Notes: generated by a model not told the origin, from the letters alone. A stretch of DNA of 35,199 nt from an uncultured Pelagibacteraceae bacterium (GCA_902516345.1 CABXYJ010000008.1:1-35199), one strand, 5' to 3'; positions 7,919-17,162 are shown, numbered from the stretch's first letter. Program-made: numbers and translations.

Positions 7919-10020
7919 ATATATCTATATTACTTCCATTTAAAGAAAATTACTCAATAGAAATTGCTGGTGCTGTATCTTTATTTGTCAAAGATACTAT
8001 TAAAGTAAGTTCTTATAAAAATTCAACGACAGTGTTTGGATCAACATCAAGTAACAAGATCCTTGATAAGAATTATATAAACTTAAAACCAAAAAAAAAA
8101 TTTTTACAAAGTTCAAATAAAGAATATGTTAAATCTTTTCTGAACCATCCTATAATTGAAAGTACAGAAATATTAGAGATACATAATAGACCAAATTATA
8201 TTAAACAAATTAAAGAAAACTATAATAATAAAATATTTCTATATTTTCATAATGATCCATTATCTATGAATGGATCTAGAACTCAAGATGAAAGAAGTTA
8301 TCTAATAAAAAATGTTGATAAATTAATATTTAATAGCAAATGGTCAAGAGATAGATTTTTTTTAAGATCTAGTTTTAAGGATTTAATGATTAATAAATCA
8401 GTAATTTGTTATCAATCTTCAAGCAAAGTTGATGTCAATTTAAAATCAAAAAAAAAAATCATTACTTTTGTTGGAAAGTTAAATTCAGCTAAAGGGTTTG
8501 ATATTTTTGGTAAAACAATAGTAAAAATTTTAGATAAATATAAAGATTGGAAGGCATATGTAATAGGTGATGAACCTAGAGAAAAAATGTACTTTGAACA
8601 TAATAATTTAATTAATCTAGGTTTTAAAAATAATGATTTTATTTTAAATTTTTTAAAAAAAGTGAGTATATCTGTTGTTTGTTCCAGGTGGGATGAGCCT
8701 TTTGGAAGAACAAGTCTTGAGGCTGCAAGTAGGGGATCAGCGGTAATAATTAGTGATCGTGGAGGTTTACCTGAAACGTCAAAATCTGCAATAATATTAA
8801 AAAAATTAGATGAAGATACTCTCTTTAAACAAATATCAAAACTAATTAACAATAAAAAATATTTAATAAAAAAACAAAAAGAGAATTATAAAAATTTTTT
8901 TTTAACACATAAATATGTATCAAGTTTATTAGATAATATTCGTGATAAATTTGTATTAAAAAAAATTAACATTAAACAAAAAAAGATTTTAAAAATCATG
9001 CATATTACGAATTTTAATTATCGTTTTGATGGTAGATTACACTATAACACTGGTAGAAGATTAAATAATGGTTTTGTTAGATTAGGTCATAATGTACTTA
9101 CAGTAAGTGATAGAGATATATTACATAATAAAAAAAGCTTAAATGATTTTGCTGGTTCTAAATCTTTACAAAATTCTATTATTAATAATTATAGTAATTT
9201 TAAGCCTGATTTAATAATACTTGGACACGCAGATAATGTTTCAAAAGAAACATTAAATACATTTAAAAAAGATAAAGTTTTAATAGCTCAATGGTTTTTA
9301 GATCCAGTTAGCAAATTTGGTCCTGACTATCTAAATAATAAAAGAAGAGTTTTAGACAAAAACGATTTATTAGATGCTACTTTTTTAACAACAGATCCTG
9401 GTGCATTAGATTTCAAGATTAAGAATAGCTTTTATATGCCCAACCCGTGTGATGAATCATTTGAAACTTTGAGTAACTATAATGAATATTGTGATAATGA
9501 TTTATTTTTTGCGATGAGTCATGGTGTGCACAGAGGAGCTCTTAAAAAAGGAAAAATTGATGATAGAGAAGTTTTTATTAATAAATTAATTAAAAAAAAT
9601 AAATCAATTACTTTTGATATTTATGGAATGTTCAATTCGCAACCAATATGGGCAGAAAATTTTTTAAAAAAAGTTGCCAATTCATCAATGGGTTTAAATC
9701 TTAGTCGTGGAAAGCCCATAAAATATTATAGTAGTGATAGACTAGCTCAATTAATGGGCAATGGTCTTTTAACTTTTATAAATGAAAAAACATATTTAAA
9801 TGATTTTTTTACCGACAAAGAGGCTATATTTTACAAAAATATTGATGATTTAAGTTATAAGTTAAATAAATATAAGAAAGACAAAAATCAAAGAAAGCTA
9901 ATTGCTAAGAATGGTAAAACCAAATATTTCAAATATTTTAATTCGAATATAATTGCTGATTATATAATTAATCAAACATTAAATATTAAAAAAACAAAAA
10001 AACCAATATGGGAAAAATAG
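7915..10020 (+). CDS. double-domain glycosyltransferase (GT4-like + CgeB-like)
   Basis: A 701-residue protein with two GT-B-like halves. Residues about 1-350 look like a GT4 transferase: VGKLNSAKGFDIF, then SRWDEPFGRTSLEAASRG and the nucleotide-sugar site GGLPETS. Residues about 360-700 start afresh with KIMHITNFNYRFDGRLHYNT and carry SRGKPIKYYSSDRLAQLMGNG, resembling CgeB/Glyco_trans_1_2 transferases. It probably adds two successive sugars to a cell-surface glycan; donors and acceptors are unknown. Very AT-rich. It overlaps the GIY-YIG gene (4 bases) and the dehydratase gene (13 bases). Confidence 0.85.
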   Translation: MNISILLPFKENYSIEIAGAVSLFVKDTIKVSSYKNSTTVFGSTSSNKILDKNYINLKPKKKFLQSSNKEYVKSFLNHPIIESTEILEIHNRPNYIKQIKENYNNKIFLYFHNDPLSMNGSRTQDERSYLIKNVDKLIFNSKWSRDRFFLRSSFKDLMINKSVICYQSSSKVDVNLKSKKKIITFVGKLNSAKGFDIFGKTIVKILDKYKDWKAYVIGDEPREKMYFEHNNLINLGFKNNDFILNFLKKVSISVVCSRWDEPFGRTSLEAASRGSAVIISDRGGLPETSKSAIILKKLDEDTLFKQISKLINNKKYLIKKQKENYKNFFLTHKYVSSLLDNIRDKFVLKKINIKQKKILKIMHITNFNYRFDGRLHYNTGRRLNNGFVRLGHNVLTVSDRDILHNKKSLNDFAGSKSLQNSIINNYSNFKPDLIILGHADNVSKETLNTFKKDKVLIAQWFLDPVSKFGPDYLNNKRRVLDKNDLLDATFLTTDPGALDFKIKNSFYMPNPCDESFETLSNYNEYCDNDLFFAMSHGVHRGALKKGKIDDREVFINKLIKKNKSITFDIYGMFNSQPIWAENFLKKVANSSMGLNLSRGKPIKYYSSDRLAQLMGNGLLTFINEKTYLNDFFTDKEAIFYKNIDDLSYKLNKYKKDKNQRKLIAKNGKTKYFKYFNSNIIADYIINQTLNIKKTKKPIWEK

Positions 10021-10961
10021 CAATTATTACCGGTATTAGTGGACAGGATGGATCTTATTTAGCTGAACTATTAGTCAAAAAAAAATATAAAGTTTATGGT
10101 ATTTCCAACCCTCAAAAAAAAAATAATTTTAAAAACCTAAAATCAATTAATAGAAAATTATTTTTTAAGAAAATAGATATAAATAATTATTCAAAAATAA
10201 AGAATTTAATTAAGAAAATTAAACCGACTGAATTTTACCATTTAGCTGCACAAAGTTTTATTAATTATAAATTTGAGGACGAATTTTTTAAATTAAATCC
10301 AAACATTAACGGGACGCATTATATCTTATCTGCAATTAAAGAATTTTCACCAAAAACGAAATTTTATTTTGCTGCCTCATCTGAATTATTTGGAAATGTT
10401 GAAAAATCTCCTCAAAATGAAAAAACAAAATTTAATCCACGTTCAGCATATGGGGTTTCAAAAGTTGCAGGATTTTATCTAACAAAAAATTACAGAGAGG
10501 CTTATAATATACATGCTTGTTCAGGAATCTTATTTAATCATGAGTCACCCAGAAGAAGTGTCAATTTTGTATCCAGAAAGATTACAAAAAATCTATCCCT
10601 TATACTTAAAGGTAAATTAAAAAAGATAACTTTAGGTAATATAAATTCAAAAAGAGATTGGGGTCATGCTAAAGACTATGTTTATGCTATGTGGAGAATG
10701 TTACAAATTAATAAGCCAGATGATTTTGTTATAGGCACTGGAAAAACTCACTCTGTTAAAGATTTTATTAAAATAGCATTTAAACGTGTCAACCTTGATT
10801 ATAAAAAATTTATTAAAATAGATAAAAAATTGTTTCGACCCAACGACAAAGTGATATTAAAAGCAGATTTCAGACAGGCAAAATTCAAACTTAAATGGAA
10901 ACCAAAAATAACTTTTGAGTCTTTGGTTAATGAAATGGTTGACTACGATATAAACAATTAA
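10008..10961 (+). CDS. GDP-mannose (or GDP-heptose) 4,6-dehydratase-like SDR
   Basis: A 317-residue extended short-chain dehydrogenase of the GDP-mannose 4,6-dehydratase type. It shows the NAD(P) loop TGISGQDGSYLAE, the catalytic ASSELFG (residues 123-129), Tyr148-x3-Lys152 in SAYGVSKVAG, HESPRRSVNFVSRKIT, RDWGHAKDYVYAMW and GTGKTHSVKDF. By family it would make GDP-4-keto-6-deoxy-mannose. Because the cluster makes GDP-D-manno-heptose, the substrate may instead be GDP-heptose, as for Campylobacter DmhA or Burkholderia WcbK (inference). No 3,5-epimerase or 4-reductase is seen nearby. Confidence 0.85.
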   Translation: MGKIAIITGISGQDGSYLAELLVKKKYKVYGISNPQKKNNFKNLKSINRKLFFKKIDINNYSKIKNLIKKIKPTEFYHLAAQSFINYKFEDEFFKLNPNINGTHYILSAIKEFSPKTKFYFAASSELFGNVEKSPQNEKTKFNPRSAYGVSKVAGFYLTKNYREAYNIHACSGILFNHESPRRSVNFVSRKITKNLSLILKGKLKKITLGNINSKRDWGHAKDYVYAMWRMLQINKPDDFVIGTGKTHSVKDFIKIAFKRVNLDYKKFIKIDKKLFRPNDKVILKADFRQAKFKLKWKPKITFESLVNEMVDYDINN

Positions 10962-10965
10962 CCTT

Positions 10966-11973
10966 ATGGGCAAAAAAAAGGTTCTTATATTAAAAAATGA
11001 TAGAACAGGCGATTTATTTGTTTCTTTAAATGCTATTAATAAAATAATAAATAAACATTATAATGAAGATATGGATATTTTTTTATCCGATGTTAATTAT
11101 AAATTTAGTTTTCTATTTCCAATAATAAATAAAAAAAAAATTTCAATGAATCTCTCAATATTTGAAAAAATTAAGATCTTTTTATATTTGTTATTTAATA
11201 ATGTAAGAACTGTTTATATTTTAACACCTAAAAATTTTTATTACTATTTACCCTTTTTTTTTAGAAAAATTAAATTTTATGGAATAACAATCAAATCCGA
11301 TAAAAGTAGGCCAAGTCTTTTTTTAAAGAAATATCTTTATAAAAGTGCTGAATTAGATCGAATAAATATTAAAAAAAGAAAATCATCATACGAAATTCAA
11401 AGTAGTTTAATTGATACAAACTTAGATAGAAATTATCTAAGTAATGAAATTTTAGTAAATCACACTTTTCTTTATCCAAAAAATTTTATCTATTTTCATT
11501 ATAAACGTAGTTTATTTGAGAACTTGCTTAAATGGGATCTTGATACTATTTGTGAATTTTTAGAAATACTTAGTAAAAAATATGAAAATATTTTGTTTTC
11601 TTCTGAATTAAATGATCGAAATAAAAACAATTTTTTTTCTAATAGATTTAATACATTTGATTTTATTAATAATAAAAAGATAGATTTAAATAAAAAAAAT
11701 ATCTTCTTTTTAAAAGATATAGATGGGTCTAATTTATTTGATGCGGTAAAAAAATCTTCTAAAATTATAAGTCCAGAGGGTATTATAACACATATGGGTT
11801 ATTATCTTAATAAACCGATATTAGCTTTAATGCACTTCAACCTCAAGAAAAGACAAGATTTTATAAGTCAGATTATTTCATGCAAAGAGTGGTTTCCACC
11901 ATCTAATTATAAGTTTATCGTTTTAAAAAAAAGTTTTGATAAATCTATTCAAAAGATATCAAAGAGAATTTGA
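10966..11973 (+). CDS. glycosyltransferase family 9 (heptosyltransferase-like)
   Basis: A 335-residue protein with the N-terminal pattern of GT9 heptosyltransferases (KVLILKNDRTGDLFVSLNAI) and a C-terminal donor-site region SSKIISPEGIITHMGYYLNKP, corresponding to the conserved gDSGp.HlA region of the family. It likely transfers a heptose or similar sugar in LPS-like or other surface glycan assembly; a GDP- or ADP-heptose donor fits the adjacent heptose genes. Very AT-rich and divergent, so the exact specificity is open. Confidence 0.75.
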   Translation: MGKKKVLILKNDRTGDLFVSLNAINKIINKHYNEDMDIFLSDVNYKFSFLFPIINKKKISMNLSIFEKIKIFLYLLFNNVRTVYILTPKNFYYYLPFFFRKIKFYGITIKSDKSRPSLFLKKYLYKSAELDRINIKKRKSSYEIQSSLIDTNLDRNYLSNEILVNHTFLYPKNFIYFHYKRSLFENLLKWDLDTICEFLEILSKKYENILFSSELNDRNKNNFFSNRFNTFDFINNKKIDLNKKNIFFLKDIDGSNLFDAVKKSSKIISPEGIITHMGYYLNKPILALMHFNLKKRQDFISQIISCKEWFPPSNYKFIVLKKSFDKSIQKISKRI

Positions 11974-11978
11974 TTATT

Positions 11979-12986
11979 ATGAAAAGTAAAATTAAAATTT
12001 ATTTTCTTGAAAATTCTTTTGACTATAATGGAAATGATCTAAATAGTAATGTTATTGGAGGCTCTGAAAAAACTTTAATTAACATCTCAAGTGAACTTGC
12101 AAAAGATGATAAATTCAAGATTAAAGTTTTTAATAATACCTCAAATTCATCAATTATTAATAATGTATCTTGGATGAATATTAATGAAATAAATCAATCT
12201 GAACAGGCCAACTATGTTATAGCAATGTCTGATGCTAATCTTTTTAAAAATATACACTGTAAAAATAATTTTTTATGGTCTCATAGTGTGCAGTCATTTG
12301 AAAAATTTATTAGAAAAAAACAATTAATTTCTTTTTTCAAATATAAACCTGTAATGATTTTGGAAGGGGATTATCATTTTAAAACCAGAGGTTTTTTAAC
12401 GTCTTTTTATGGAAAAAAAATATTAAAAATTGCTCCTGACAATGATTTTATAAATACAAATATTGATTTAAATAAATTACCTCCTGCAAATGCTATATTC
12501 ACTACAAAATCTGATAGAAACTTAGATTTTTTGTTGGATGCATGGCATCAAATTAAAAGAAATAGCATTCAATCTAAACTTTTTATAAATCCCCCTTATA
12601 AATTAACAAATATAAATATCAAAGATGGAGTTATTTTAAGAAAAAAAGGTGAAAAAAAAATATTAATAGAAGATCTTGTTAATTCTAGAGTTTTCATTAC
12701 TCCAGGACACAAAACTGAAGTTTTTTGTTTGGCAGCTGAAGAGGCAAGAGAACTTTGTATTCCTATAGTGACGATGGGTTTTGGATCATTATATGAAAGA
12801 GTTGAACATGGGATTACAGGATTTGTTGCACAAAATAAGAAAGAATTCATTGATTTCACAAATCTTATTTTAAATGATAGTAAAACCTATTTTAAGTTAA
12901 AAGATAACCTAATAAAAAGAAAAAATTCAAGAAATTACTCACATGTAAAAAATGATTTAATCAAAATTTTAAAAATTAATGACTGA
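11979..12986 (+). CDS. glycosyltransferase, GT4-like
   Basis: About 335 residues with a GT-B glycosyltransferase pattern: N-terminal IYFLENSFDYNGNDLNS and the glycine pair NVIGGSEKTL, then a C-terminal GT4-like donor site TPGHKTEVFCLAAEEARE followed by GFGSLYERVEHGITGFVA. I place the start at the ATG at 11979, 5 bases after the previous stop, rather than at the TTG at 11970. The 3' end overlaps the fusion gene by 8 bases. Likely acts in the same glycan pathway; donor and acceptor unknown. Confidence 0.75.
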   Translation: MKSKIKIYFLENSFDYNGNDLNSNVIGGSEKTLINISSELAKDDKFKIKVFNNTSNSSIINNVSWMNINEINQSEQANYVIAMSDANLFKNIHCKNNFLWSHSVQSFEKFIRKKQLISFFKYKPVMILEGDYHFKTRGFLTSFYGKKILKIAPDNDFINTNIDLNKLPPANAIFTTKSDRNLDFLLDAWHQIKRNSIQSKLFINPPYKLTNINIKDGVILRKKGEKKILIEDLVNSRVFITPGHKTEVFCLAAEEARELCIPIVTMGFGSLYERVEHGITGFVAQNKKEFIDFTNLILNDSKTYFKLKDNLIKRKNSRNYSHVKNDLIKILKIND

Positions 12987-14172
12987 TCTGGTAATATTGG
13001 TAGGTGGTAAAGGTAAGAGACTAGGAAAATTAACTAAAAAAATACCAAAACCATTAATCAGAATAAACAAAAAACCATTTTTAGATATCTTGTTAAGTAA
13101 ATTAATTTCTTATGAATTTAATACGATTTATCTGCTTTGTTCTTATAAGAAAAAATCTTTTTTTGATAAATATCATCGAACTAAACTACATAAATCTCGA
13201 ATCATTTGTATTGATGAAGGTAAACCAAAAGGCACAGGTGGGGCTCTTTATAAGATAAGAAATAAAATTAAAGATAATTTTTTTTTAATTAATGGCGACT
13301 CTTTTTTAGATATTGATTTTGATTTGATATCAAAAATTTCTCTCAAAAATGCAGTTGGTATAATTGTTACTACTAATAACAAAAATTATAAAAATAATAA
13401 TAAAATGAATAATCTCGAGATAGATAATCGGGGTTTTATCGAACATTCAAAAAATAAAACTGAATTAATGAATGGAGGTATTTATTTTTTTAAAAAAAAA
13501 ATTTTTGAATATATTTTTAATAAAAAAACGTCTTTAGAAAATGATATTTTAGATGAATTAATTAAAAAAAAAAAAATTAAAGGCATTTATTCAAACAATA
13601 GATTTATAGATATTGGGTCAATAAAAAATCTAAATTTATTAAAAAAAAATCCCAATTTTATTAGTCAAAGAGCAGTTTTTTTAGATAGAGATGGCGTAAT
13701 TAATAAACTAAATTCGGATGGTTATATTTTGGATTTTAATCAGTTTAAAATACTTCCAGGTGTAGGTAATGCTATAAATTTTCTAAATAAAAACGATTAT
13801 CTAGTTATAGTTGTAACAAATCAAGCATGTGTCGGAAAATCAATAATTACAGAAAAAAAATTACATAAAATACATGAAAAAATGAAAAAAAAAATTTTTG
13901 AAAATAATCGAGGGTTGATTAATGATATCTATTATTCCCCTTACTATAAATATTCAAAAAATAAGAAATATAGAATTAATTCAATAGACAGAAAGCCTAA
14001 TCCAGGAATGTTATTAAAAGCTATTAAAAAATGGAATTTAAGGATAAATGATAGTTTTTTTATTGGTGATAGTATATCAGACTATAATGCAGCAAAAAAA
14101 ATCGGTCTAAGGTTTTATTATAAAGATAATGGGCTTTTTGATAAACAAATTAAAAAAATTGTTGGTAAATGA
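12979..14172 (+). CDS. HddC-GmhB fusion: heptose-1-P guanylyltransferase + heptose bisphosphate phosphatase
   Basis: A 397-residue bifunctional protein. Residues 1-225 are a sugar-phosphate nucleotidyltransferase (VGGKGKRLGKLTKKIPKPL at 8-26, metal site INGDSFLDIDFD near Asp107), matching HddC. Residues 231-397 are a HAD histidinol-phosphatase/GmhB-like phosphatase: FLDRDGVIN at 234-242, VVTNQ at 278-282, RKPNPGM, GDSISDYN at 363-370. Together they would remove the 7-phosphate and transfer GMP to heptose-1-phosphate. The zinc loop usual in GmhB (Cys/His between about 317 and 338) has no cysteine here. The stop overlaps gmhA by 4 bases. Confidence 0.87.
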   Translation: MTDLVILVGGKGKRLGKLTKKIPKPLIRINKKPFLDILLSKLISYEFNTIYLLCSYKKKSFFDKYHRTKLHKSRIICIDEGKPKGTGGALYKIRNKIKDNFFLINGDSFLDIDFDLISKISLKNAVGIIVTTNNKNYKNNNKMNNLEIDNRGFIEHSKNKTELMNGGIYFFKKKIFEYIFNKKTSLENDILDELIKKKKIKGIYSNNRFIDIGSIKNLNLLKKNPNFISQRAVFLDRDGVINKLNSDGYILDFNQFKILPGVGNAINFLNKNDYLVIVVTNQACVGKSIITEKKLHKIHEKMKKKIFENNRGLINDIYYSPYYKYSKNKKYRINSIDRKPNPGMLLKAIKKWNLRINDSFFIGDSISDYNAAKKIGLRFYYKDNGLFDKQIKKIVGK

Positions 14173-14747
14173 AAAATATTATTAAAAAACATTTTATTGA
14201 AATACAAAAAATTTTACAGAATCCAGATGATTTGATCAATAAAACATACAAAATATCATTATCTTTAAAAAAAAAAATTAAATCTAAAAATAAAATTTAT
14301 GTATATGGAAATGGTGGTTCATTTGCAGACGCATCTCATTTCGTTGGTGAATTAACTGCATCATACTCATCAAAAAAAAGAAGGCCACTACCATTTGTTT
14401 TATTAAGTTCAAATACAGCAGCATTAACTGGATGGTCGAACGATTTTAATTTTGATGGTTATGTTTCTAGGGAGCTCTCAACTTTTGCAAAAAAAGGGGA
14501 TGTACTTTTCATTTTTTCTACTTCTGGGGGAAATTCAAAAACTAAAAGATCATTAAATCTAATTAAATTAGCAAAAATAGCAAAATCTAAAAAAATAGAA
14601 ATTATTGCTTTATTAGGTAAGGGTGGAGGAGAGCTCAAAAAAATTGCAAACCAATCAATTATAATTAATTCAAATAAAACTGGATCTATTCAAGAAACAC
14701 ATAAGATTATTTTCCATTCGATTTGTGAAACCTTTGAAAATATCTAA
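14169..14747 (+). CDS. gmhA: sedoheptulose-7-phosphate isomerase GmhA
   Basis: A 192-residue SIS-domain isomerase that converts sedoheptulose-7-phosphate to D-glycero-D-manno-heptose-7-phosphate, the first step of heptose synthesis. Motifs are YGNGGSFADASHFVGEL, the phosphate-binding STSGGNSKTKR and the C-terminal QETHKIIFHSICE. Length is standard. It is translationally coupled (ATGA) to the HddC-GmhB fusion and 2 bases upstream of hddA, so the three heptose genes form a tight unit. Confidence 0.93.
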   Translation: MKNIIKKHFIEIQKILQNPDDLINKTYKISLSLKKKIKSKNKIYVYGNGGSFADASHFVGELTASYSSKKRRPLPFVLLSSNTAALTGWSNDFNFDGYVSRELSTFAKKGDVLFIFSTSGGNSKTKRSLNLIKLAKIAKSKKIEIIALLGKGGGELKKIANQSIIINSNKTGSIQETHKIIFHSICETFENI

Positions 14748-14749
14748 TT

Positions 14750-15727
14750 ATGATTATTTCTAAGACACCTTTTAGAATATCGCTTATTGGAGGTGGTACC
14801 GACTTTCCTTCATATTACAAAAAATCTCCTGGTTTAGTTATTGGTGGAACTATAGATAAATATTGTTACGTTTCTGCAAGGTTTTTGCCAAATGTTTTCA
14901 AATATAAACATCGTATAGTTTGGTCTAAAAATGAAGTGGTCAAAAATAATAATCAAATAATTCATCCAACCGTAAAGGCTGTATTTAATTATCTTAAAAT
15001 TAATCAAGGCTTAGAAATTCATTACCAAGGTGATTTACAAAAAAATTCTGGCTTAGGTACAAGCTCCGCCTTCTGTGTTGGTTTAATTAAATCTCTTAAA
15101 GGATTGCATAAAAAAGGAATAAACAAAGAAATTTTAGCTAAAACTGCAATAAATATAGAACATAATTTAATGAAAGAGAAATGTGGTTCTCAAGATCAAA
15201 TTTGGGCTGCTTACGGGGGTTTTAATGCAATCGAATTTAAAGGAAAATCATTTAAAGTTAAAAAATTAGGAATAAATAAATCTAAATTATCAAATCTGAG
15301 TAAAAACCTATTTTTAATATATACAGGTATTAATAAATTTTCACATTTTGTTGAAAAGGATAAAATTTCAAAGCTAAATAAAAATTTAAATCATCTAAAT
15401 AAAATTTATAATTTAGCTAAATCATTTAGATACGAAATACAAAATAATCATAGTAATGATTTTATCGGTACTATTCTTAATGAATATTGGTCAATAAAAA
15501 AGTCATTATCAAATAAAGTTTCAAATAATAAGATTGATGAAATTTATAATGAAGCTTTAAAATCAGGTGCGATTGGTGGCAAAATAATAGGATCAGGTGG
15601 AGGTGGTTTTTTATTAATGTATTGTAAACAGAAGAATCATTTATCCTTGACGAAAAAACTTAACAAATTGCCGATAATTAAATTTAACTTTGTTGAAAAG
15701 GGGAGTGAAATTATATTTAAATCTTAA
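14750..15727 (+). CDS. hddA: D-glycero-alpha-D-manno-heptose-7-phosphate kinase HddA
   Basis: A 325-residue GHMP-family sugar kinase. It begins ISKTPFRISLIGGGTDFPSY, has the ATP loop NSGLGTSSAFCVG, and the C-terminal KIIGSGGGGFLLMY motif. HddA phosphorylates heptose-7-phosphate at C1, giving the 1,7-bisphosphate used by the phosphatase/guanylyltransferase fusion. Neighbouring gmhA and hddC domains support HddA over other GHMP kinases. Its last 11 bases overlap the 3' end of the convergent glycosyltransferase gene. Confidence 0.9.
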   Translation: MIISKTPFRISLIGGGTDFPSYYKKSPGLVIGGTIDKYCYVSARFLPNVFKYKHRIVWSKNEVVKNNNQIIHPTVKAVFNYLKINQGLEIHYQGDLQKNSGLGTSSAFCVGLIKSLKGLHKKGINKEILAKTAINIEHNLMKEKCGSQDQIWAAYGGFNAIEFKGKSFKVKKLGINKSKLSNLSKNLFLIYTGINKFSHFVEKDKISKLNKNLNHLNKIYNLAKSFRYEIQNNHSNDFIGTILNEYWSIKKSLSNKVSNNKIDEIYNEALKSGAIGGKIIGSGGGGFLLMYCKQKNHLSLTKKLNKLPIIKFNFVEKGSEIIFKS

Positions 15728-16451
15728 AAAAAGTTTTAATCATATATTTTATATATTCTATTTTTTGAATTTTTCTTCTATTTAAAAAAAAACCATCTTT
15801 ATGTGCCGTTAAATATAATCCGTCTATTTTGCTATTTACACTTTGTTCATAAACAATTTCTTTATTAACTTGACCTCTAAATATGTTAATTAAATTTTTT
15901 ATAGATGATTTTTTTTCTTTTTGAAGATAAATAGCCAACCATAAATCATCATCTAAAAACATATTACTGTTGTTTTTCACGTATTTTTCAAAAAAAATTT
16001 CAATACTATCAAGTAATTTAGTATTCATTAAAAAACCATCTGCACATTGGCCCATTTTAATACTAAAGATTTTATTTAAGTAAAAACTATAATTAATTGG
16101 TTCTTTTTTGAATGCTTCTAGAAATATTTTACATATATTTTTATCATAAATATGATCATCATCTAACAATATAACACAGTCATAATCTCGTACTTTATCA
16201 ACTGAGCCCATAATCTTAGTTCCTGGTCCATAGTCATTACATCTTATTATTTCAACATTTTCTTTTCTGATTTCATCTAAATCTTTCTCTGAAATAATTT
16301 CATTTCTAAATCTATTATATTTTAAAGGTACATTTAAAAATATTTTATTCGGTTTCAAAGTTTGGTTATTAATATTTTCTAAAATAGCGTTAATATTTTT
16401 TACCCTTGATGGGATAGTCGACATGGAAACACAAAATGAAAAATCTTTCAC
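15717..16451 (-). CDS. GT-A type glycosyltransferase
   Basis: A 244-residue protein with a GT-A fold pattern: N-terminal FCVSMSTIPSRVKNINAILE, then a DxD-type metal motif VILLDDDHIYD (about residue 95) and a second acidic FLDDDLWLAIYL that may hold the catalytic base. Such proteins transfer a sugar from a nucleotide donor. It is the first glycan gene on the minus strand, tail to tail with hddA, and lies 6 bases downstream of the transaldolase. Substrate unknown. Confidence 0.65.
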   Translation of the reverse strand: MKDFSFCVSMSTIPSRVKNINAILENINNQTLKPNKIFLNVPLKYNRFRNEIISEKDLDEIRKENVEIIRCNDYGPGTKIMGSVDKVRDYDCVILLDDDHIYDKNICKIFLEAFKKEPINYSFYLNKIFSIKMGQCADGFLMNTKLLDSIEIFFEKYVKNNSNMFLDDDLWLAIYLQKEKKSSIKNLINIFRGQVNKEIVYEQSVNSKIDGLYLTAHKDGFFLNRRKIQKIEYIKYMIKTFFKI

Positions 16452-16457
16452 TTAAAA

Positions 16458-17150
16458 TTAAACCTTAAATCTACTTTTTTTTGCGTCTTTATAAAATCCT
16501 TTTACTGTATCTAGAGTTAATTGATTGTATGATTTATTAGATTTTTTTATTTGATCAATAATCTTTGGTGGCATTGTAATAATTTGACAACCTAATTCTT
16601 TTGCTTCTAAATAGTTATAAGTCTCTCTTGTGCTTGCCCATAAAATTTCAATATATTTATATTTTCTCGTAAATTTAATAGATCTATCAAAAATTGGAAT
16701 AGGGTTTTTAAGTTGATCTCCCATTCGTCCAGCAAAAATTGAAATTATTGCTCTTGTTTTTTTATTAAGTTGTTTAGTAATTTTCTTAACTTGTTCAAAA
16801 GTATAGACTGCAGTAATATTTAATTTAACTTTTTCATTACTTAATTTTTTAATTATTTTTCCAGTAAATTTACCCTTTGTATTTACTACGGGTATTTTAA
16901 CATAAACATTTTTTGCCCAATTATTTATAATTTTTCCTTGTTTATACATTTCGTCAATATTGTCTGAAAAAACTTCCAATGAAACTGGTTTGTTATTACT
17001 ATTTTTTAATAACTTAATTGAATATGATTTGTAACTTTTAGCTCCTGATTGTCTCATCAAACTTGGGTTTGTGGTAAAACCTTTGACAAATTTATCTTTT
17101 TTATATTTTAAAAAATTTTTATAATCAGCACTATCACAAAATATTTTCAT
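16458..17150 (-). CDS. transaldolase-like (TalC/FSA family)
   Basis: A 230-residue small transaldolase/fructose-6-phosphate aldolase family protein. The Schiff-base lysine is Lys85 in NVYVKIPVVN; other family segments are KGFTTNPSLM, LNITAVYTFEQV, SIFAGRMGD and EILWASTRET. A transaldolase equilibrates sedoheptulose-7-phosphate with fructose-6-phosphate and erythrose-4-phosphate, which links it to the GmhA substrate in the neighbouring heptose cluster (inference). It could be the cell's main transaldolase or a cluster-specific one; the sequence cannot separate these. Confidence 0.8.
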   Translation of the reverse strand: MKIFCDSADYKNFLKYKKDKFVKGFTTNPSLMRQSGAKSYKSYSIKLLKNSNNKPVSLEVFSDNIDEMYKQGKIINNWAKNVYVKIPVVNTKGKFTGKIIKKLSNEKVKLNITAVYTFEQVKKITKQLNKKTRAIISIFAGRMGDQLKNPIPIFDRSIKFTRKYKYIEILWASTRETYNYLEAKELGCQIITMPPKIIDQIKKSNKSYNQLTLDTVKGFYKDAKKSRFKV

Positions 17151-17162
17151 AATTTAAGATTA

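Noticed and set aside
8412-8852. Antisense open frame of 146 codons inside the large glycosyltransferase
   Set aside because: It mirrors a clear coding region (GT4 donor site) and has no recognisable features; other long antisense frames in the window are the same kind of shadow.
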